DNA of 64,000 nucleotides from Vreelandella glaciei (lineage in GTDB: Bacteria > Pseudomonadota > Gammaproteobacteria > Pseudomonadales > Halomonadaceae), in NCBI RefSeq assembly GCF_013415125.1, contig NZ_JACCDE010000009.1:1-64000 (forward strand), read 5' to 3'. The notes below the pieces were generated by a model. It made no database searches. It was not told the DNA's origin and saw only the letters and a list, made by a program, of their open reading frames with translations. The translations under genes were made by a program, and so were the position numbers. Shown here piece by piece: positions 59,996 to 64,000 of the stretch (its first letter is position 1; the number at the start of each line of letters is the position of its first letter).

Positions 59996-61636
59996 ATGAA
60001 CGAGAGACAGCCACTAAGACGATGGGCGATAGGGAGCGCTCTGTGTCTAACGCTTACCTACGGCCCTTTAGGCATCAGCCCTGTATATGCGGATTCAGCC
60101 TCAGATTCATTGCAGCAGGCGATAGCTCAACAATTAAGCTCCGCAGACGCGCGACAACTTCCTATTACTGAGTTTTATCAACTAAGTGATGGTCAGCCCG
60201 TGTGGCAGGCAGCGGCTGCAGTTGAGTCACTGGTCGAGGCGCTAAACAGTTTGGAAAACGATGGCTTGGTGCCGACAGATTATAACGCTGATACGTTGCT
60301 TGGTGAGTTTCAGCGTAGTCAGTCGGGTGATGATGCCGCACAGGCCTCGTTTGATATCAAAGCCACTCACTCGCTGTTGCTGGCGCTCGATCATTTAGAG
60401 CGCGGTAAGGTGAATCCGCGAGACGTAGAGCCACAGTGGGACGCGCCGCGACCAGAAAGCGACTACTCGCTGCTACGTGTTGTACATGCCGTTGAAGATC
60501 GTGCGCTGGATAATGCCACCGCGCTGGCCAGGCCTTCGTCAGGTGAATATCAGCAATTGCGTGACACCCTAAAGCAACATTACCAGTTGGCAAACCTGGG
60601 CAGCGCACCCTACTTAGCCGCCAGGGAGGAGTCACTTCGGCCGGGGGATGAAGCCGACGATGTTATTGTGCTGCGCCAGCGTTTGGCACTCTGGGGTGAA
60701 ACGGATTTGATGGTGGCTGATAGCAGGGCTTATCCGCTAATTGATGTGCAAGCAGCGTCTAATCAGCGCGTGTTTGATGCGCCACTTGAATCCGCTGTGA
60801 AGCGTTTTCAGCGCCGCCATTTACTACAGGAAGATGGTGTGGTGGGTGAACAGACCCGGCTGGCGTTAAATACGCCGGTGTCGGCGCGAATCGACCAACT
60901 GCGGGTCAATTTAGAACGCGCGCGGTGGATCCGCCCGATGCAGTCTGCCGAGCCGCGAGTGTGGGTCGATATAGCCGGTTACCGAATGCACTATGTACGC
61001 CCTAACGGCGAGCACTGGGATGCCCGAGTGGTCGTCGGCTCGCCGCGTCGTGAAACGCCGATCATCCACTCTACTATCAGCCATTTAACGATTAATCCAT
61101 CCTGGACCATCCCGCCGACAATCATGCGTGAGGATGTACTGCCTCGCGTGCGGGCGGATATCAATTACTTGGCGCGCCAAAATATTCGAGTGATTAGTCC
61201 TTCCGGCGAGCCGATGGTGGCAGAAGAGATCGATTGGCAGCGCCCTGGCGGCGTGATGCTGCGCCAAGTGGCAGGCTCGGGTAACCCGCTTGGTCGTGTC
61301 GTGATACGGTTTCCTAACAATGACATGATCTATTTGCACGACACCCCCGCCCGAGGGCTATTTCAGCGTAACCAGCGCGCACTCAGTTCAGGCTGTGTGC
61401 GGGTAGAGGGTGTGGCTGAGCTGGCGCAAATGCTGCTGCAAGATACCGGCAGTCGTTACCAAATGAGTTCGCTGTTAAATGGGGGGAGTGATCGTAATGT
61501 GAGCTTATCCCAGCGTATACCCATTGCACTGCATTATTTAACCGCATGGCCGAATGCGGAAGGTGAAGTGGAGTTTAGGCCTGATATCTACCGCCGTGAT
61601 GCAGCGCTACTGGCCGCGCTGCAGCGGCCAGTTTAG
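59996..61636 (+). CDS. L,D-transpeptidase of the YcbB/LdtD type
   Basis: A 546-residue periplasmic enzyme. A signal peptide ends near SPVYADS; a scaffold domain (about 30-200) is followed by a peptidoglycan-binding region (DDVIVLRQRLALWGETDLMV, FQRRHLLQEDGVVGEQTRLA) and the YkuD domain with VVVGSPRRETPIIHSTISHL, the long lid, YLHDTPARGLFQRNQRALSS (His) and GCVRVEG with the nucleophile Cys. It matches YcbB, which makes 3-3 crosslinks during envelope stress and gives beta-lactam tolerance. AAGGAG lies 6 bases before ATG 59996. A strong terminator follows. Confidence 0.9.
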   Translation: MNERQPLRRWAIGSALCLTLTYGPLGISPVYADSASDSLQQAIAQQLSSADARQLPITEFYQLSDGQPVWQAAAAVESLVEALNSLENDGLVPTDYNADTLLGEFQRSQSGDDAAQASFDIKATHSLLLALDHLERGKVNPRDVEPQWDAPRPESDYSLLRVVHAVEDRALDNATALARPSSGEYQQLRDTLKQHYQLANLGSAPYLAAREESLRPGDEADDVIVLRQRLALWGETDLMVADSRAYPLIDVQAASNQRVFDAPLESAVKRFQRRHLLQEDGVVGEQTRLALNTPVSARIDQLRVNLERARWIRPMQSAEPRVWVDIAGYRMHYVRPNGEHWDARVVVGSPRRETPIIHSTISHLTINPSWTIPPTIMREDVLPRVRADINYLARQNIRVISPSGEPMVAEEIDWQRPGGVMLRQVAGSGNPLGRVVIRFPNNDMIYLHDTPARGLFQRNQRALSSGCVRVEGVAELAQMLLQDTGSRYQMSSLLNGGSDRNVSLSQRIPIALHYLTAWPNAEGEVEFRPDIYRRDAALLAALQRPV

Positions 61637-61660
61637 ATAGGTGAAAAATAGCGTAAGTCA

Positions 61661-61694
61661 ATGCAAAACACCGCCTAGTGGCGGTGTTTTGCAT
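61661..61694. terminator. Bidirectional intrinsic terminator
   Basis: ATGCAAAACACCGCC and GGCGGTGTTTTGCAT pair perfectly over 15 bases around TAGT. A-rich and T-rich ends on both sides allow termination of the L,D-transpeptidase gene from the left and the M23 peptidase gene from the right. Confidence 0.85.
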
Positions 61695-61723
61695 TTGAGT
61701 ATCCGGTGGCTATGAAGCGGTCG

Positions 61724-63451
61724 CTAGTCGTCGCTTTCCTGCTGATAATTAGCCACGCTAACCGGCCCTGTTTCGCCGCTTTCCAGTGTGGCTAATATTG
61801 GCGCTGCTTGGTTCTGAAACGCAATAAGCGTGTCGCCGCTCAAACTGGTGTTCTCGGGTAGGGGGACGGTCATCGCATTCACCGGTGAGTTGTTAACGAT
61901 GACTTCATAGTGCAGGTGTGGGCCGGTGCTACGGCCTGTGTTGCCAGACAGTGCAATACGCTCGCCCATGGTCACGCGTTCACCTTGCTTCACCAACGGC
62001 CGGGAGAGGTGCAGGTAGCGCGTCCTGTAGCCATTGTCATGACGGACGACAATATAGCGTCCTGCGGCGTGATGGTTGCTGACGCGCTCAACAACACCAT
62101 TGGCGGGAGCCGTTACCGGCGTGCCAATGGGCATAGCAAAGTCGGTTCCGTTATGGGGGCTAATGCGGCCAGTCACCGGGTGTTTCCGGCGTGGATTGAA
62201 GCCCGAGCTTAACCGATAGCTGCCTTCAAACGGGTGGCGGGCAAAGGCGGGATCCAAACTTCCGCCCCCAGGCGTATAGAAGTTATCGTCGTTGGCATTG
62301 CGCACTACGGTTAAGTCCATGCGTTCGCCGTCGTATTGCACCGCGAGTACGCGAGAATCAAGCGTTTCCCCATCGATCATGTCTGACTCGACTAGAACCT
62401 GGAAGCGATCACCGCGGCGGCTGTCACGCCGAAAATCGAGTTTCTTTTCGAGCAGCTTTGTTAGTTCCGTTACCGAGCCGCTGTTCAGGCCTGTTGCCTG
62501 GGCGGAGCGTGCAAAACTACCGCTGACGCTACCGGCATAAAGGCGTTGAACAGGTTCACCTTGCCGCTCAATAGTGGTGATAGCGAAGTGGTTTGCATCA
62601 CGCTCCAATAAAATACCGTCACGGGTATTTTTCATCATGCGTAAGGAAAGTAAACGCCCATCTTCGTCTAGCTGGTAATCAAAGCTGTGTCCGGCGCGCC
62701 AGTTGGTTAGCATGCGTTGGTCGGGCAAATCCTCAAGCAGGGCCAACACTTCGCTGTACCCAAGGCCTAATTCATTTTGTGCCAGCAAAGCGAACGTTTC
62801 GCCAGATTCGACGATATGCGTTTCCCACTCAGGAACAAACGGCTCTTCAGCTGCCAGTTCTAAATCCAGAAATGAGATGTCACCAAATAGCTCAACACCG
62901 TAATCCTCATAAGAAGTGGCATCGGCAATTTCAACTGATGAAGCGTCGTCTGCATCCAGCATACCGCTGGAGAGGGTGCCCAGCACAATCGCCATATGCA
63001 ATGCGCCGTCATCAAGCCCTGCGCTACTTAGCGTTGCGATATCAAGAGCAGGCGCATCCAGGGCTGCGGCATTAAGTACCGTTACTTCGTCGCCCAAGGC
63101 GGCTTGTCCGGCCATATCTGCTTGTGCACTGGAGATAACGTTCATATCGAGATCAACGATCTCGGTGGCGGTTAATTCGCTGAGAGGAATATTGTCGCGG
63201 GTGGCGTCGAGGGCGCGTGAAGCGCGATCGATCGCATCTGCTACCGGCGTGCGTTCTTGACGCAGGGAAGGAACCCCCGGAGCAGAATCGCTAGGAAGCG
63301 GAACCAGCACGCTTTCAAGCGGTGTGTGTGATTGATTTAGATCTTGGTATGTCGTCAGTAACTTCTGTGTGCCCAGCACAGTGACCATAGTGGCCACAGG
63401 TAACAGTAATAATTTGTGCGTGCGGGGCAGCGAATAAAGGATTCGCAACAT
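61724..63451 (-). CDS. M23-family peptidoglycan endopeptidase (MepM-like)
   Basis: A 575-residue envelope protein. The N-terminus MLRILYSLPRTHKLLLLPVA is a signal anchor. After a long acidic, low-complexity linker (about 60-215), an OapA/LysM-like region lies at WETHIVESGETFALLAQNEL. The peptidase domain has HNGTDFAMP (H-x3-D), the AAGRYIVVRHDNGYRTRYLH block and HLHYEV (H-x-H), the full LytM zinc site. It cleaves D,D-crosslinks for wall growth. The linker, with repeats rich in Ala and Asp (VTVLNAAALDAPALDIATLS), is longer than in E. coli MepM. The start is uncertain; a TTG at 63487 is the alternative. Confidence 0.88.
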   Translation of the reverse strand: MLRILYSLPRTHKLLLLPVATMVTVLGTQKLLTTYQDLNQSHTPLESVLVPLPSDSAPGVPSLRQERTPVADAIDRASRALDATRDNIPLSELTATEIVDLDMNVISSAQADMAGQAALGDEVTVLNAAALDAPALDIATLSSAGLDDGALHMAIVLGTLSSGMLDADDASSVEIADATSYEDYGVELFGDISFLDLELAAEEPFVPEWETHIVESGETFALLAQNELGLGYSEVLALLEDLPDQRMLTNWRAGHSFDYQLDEDGRLLSLRMMKNTRDGILLERDANHFAITTIERQGEPVQRLYAGSVSGSFARSAQATGLNSGSVTELTKLLEKKLDFRRDSRRGDRFQVLVESDMIDGETLDSRVLAVQYDGERMDLTVVRNANDDNFYTPGGGSLDPAFARHPFEGSYRLSSGFNPRRKHPVTGRISPHNGTDFAMPIGTPVTAPANGVVERVSNHHAAGRYIVVRHDNGYRTRYLHLSRPLVKQGERVTMGERIALSGNTGRSTGPHLHYEVIVNNSPVNAMTVPLPENTSLSGDTLIAFQNQAAPILATLESGETGPVSVANYQQESDD

Positions 63452-63888
63452 GGGTAAATGGACCGCCGAGTTCGTGATTAAAAGCAACAGTTAAGCGCAT
63501 AAACCCAGGAACCATACCCCATGAGGGCAAGGGTGAATAGACTGTATGTCTATACATAAAATTTAATTAAAAAGAATTATGGCAACAATAGACAAAGATT
63601 ACTATTTATAAACACCGTTTGCTAACAAATGTAACTGAAAAAGCAGGCTAACTACATACTCTGTACCAATCATAGACGAAAACTGATTTTTCTAAAGCAT
63701 AAATATAGCAAGTGTCTAATATTTATATAGCATCCGAGTGTTCAAACTTTTCAATACCCATTACTTATAGAGGAGTAACAGGCTTTTTATACACATAGGC
63801 GGCATTGATGACTGTTTCCTGGCATTCTAGTCATGTTTTTTCGAATAATAAGCGCATTGTTCCGCTGTATTGCGTTGAGGAAATCGAA
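63452..63888. other. AT-rich intergenic region
   Basis: This 437-bp stretch between the divergent M23 and LysR genes is AT-rich, especially from 63540 to 63780. I see no open frame, tRNA or strong hairpin that I can support. It should hold the promoters of both genes. Confidence 0.6.
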
Positions 63889-64000
63889 ATGTCCCGGGTA
63901 ACACTTTCACAATGGCAAATGTTGGCTGCCGTGGTTGACCATGGTGGCTTCGCGCGAGCGGCAGAAGCCGTACATAAAAGCCCTTCTACGCTCAACCATG
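63889..64000 (+). CDS. LysR-family regulator, N-terminal fragment (cut by window edge)
   Basis: ATG 63889 follows GAGGA at a spacing of 8 and opens a frame to the window end, 37 residues long. MSRVTLSQWQMLAAVVDHGG then FARAAEAVHKSPSTLNH is the first part of a LysR winged helix-turn-helix, with the AAE/PST recognition region. The family is clear; the target genes lie outside the window. Confidence 0.85.
   Translation, partial: MSRVTLSQWQMLAAVVDHGGFARAAEAVHKSPSTLNH

Overview
The window looks like chromosomal DNA of a moderately GC-rich gammaproteobacterium, most likely a Halomonas/Vreelandella-type halomonad. This is inferred from the gene content (TRAP and tripartite tricarboxylate transporters, AGCS symporter, assimilatory nitrate cluster with an ANTAR regulator, ArfA, SpeG) and from protein sequences I recognise; no 16S gene or other marker is present to prove it. 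Coding density is high. I see no tRNA, rRNA, CRISPR array, prophage or integron.

Layout. (1) 1-2390: the end of an IS3-family element cuts a TonB-dependent siderophore receptor; a FhuD-like binding protein and an FhuF-like reductase follow. (2) 2580-8602: LysE-type exporter, threonine aldolase, FAD amine oxidase, SpeG, two unannotated but related small proteins (38 and 37 aa) with strong ribosome sites, an alpha/beta hydrolase and a metallophosphoesterase. (3) 8739-18131: a complete oxidative uronate catabolic locus (KdgD, TRAP transporter, galactarolactone cycloisomerase, galactarolactone isomerase, uronate dehydrogenase, GntR regulator, ketoglutarate-semialdehyde dehydrogenase) that would take galacturonate or glucuronate to 2-oxoglutarate. 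(4) 18195-26401: imino-acid reductase-like protein, AGCS symporter, MocR regulator divergent from an MFS carrier, an altered CDF-type transporter, a hydrolase and an AT-richer nuclease-like gene.

(5) 26403-37715: nitrate assimilation. nirD, nirB and a FAD reductase run left and nasA, cobA, nirC and a PP2C/Ser-Thr kinase fusion run right from a 750-bp region that carries an intrinsic terminator in front of each operon. The likely antiterminator (NasR, NIT+ANTAR) and the NarK transporter lie at 53.5-56.2 kb. (6) 37815-41467: aldo/keto reductase, arfA with a hairpin enclosing its stop codon, a DUF1127 protein and an ABC exporter. (7) 41611-48442: a leftward chrA-chrA-tctCBA-ggt cluster with a divergent GntR gene. 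(8) 48547-53358: DUF1415, diguanylate cyclase, GNAT, LLM flavoprotein, SDR. (9) 56581-64000: patatin, a cytosolic CZB protein with a degenerate chemoreceptor domain, two L,D-transpeptidases, an M23 peptidase, and the start of a LysR gene.

The most unusual pattern I found is a set of short tandem duplications that begin at, or contain, gene stop codons: 16-bp units after the galactarolactone isomerase, patatin and L,D-transpeptidase genes and a 10-bp unit at tctC. The unit lengths are not multiples of three, so repeated stop codons fall in different frames. Other points worth attention are the small-protein pair, the paired nitrate leader attenuators, a shared candidate operator in the uronate locus and the arfA hairpin.
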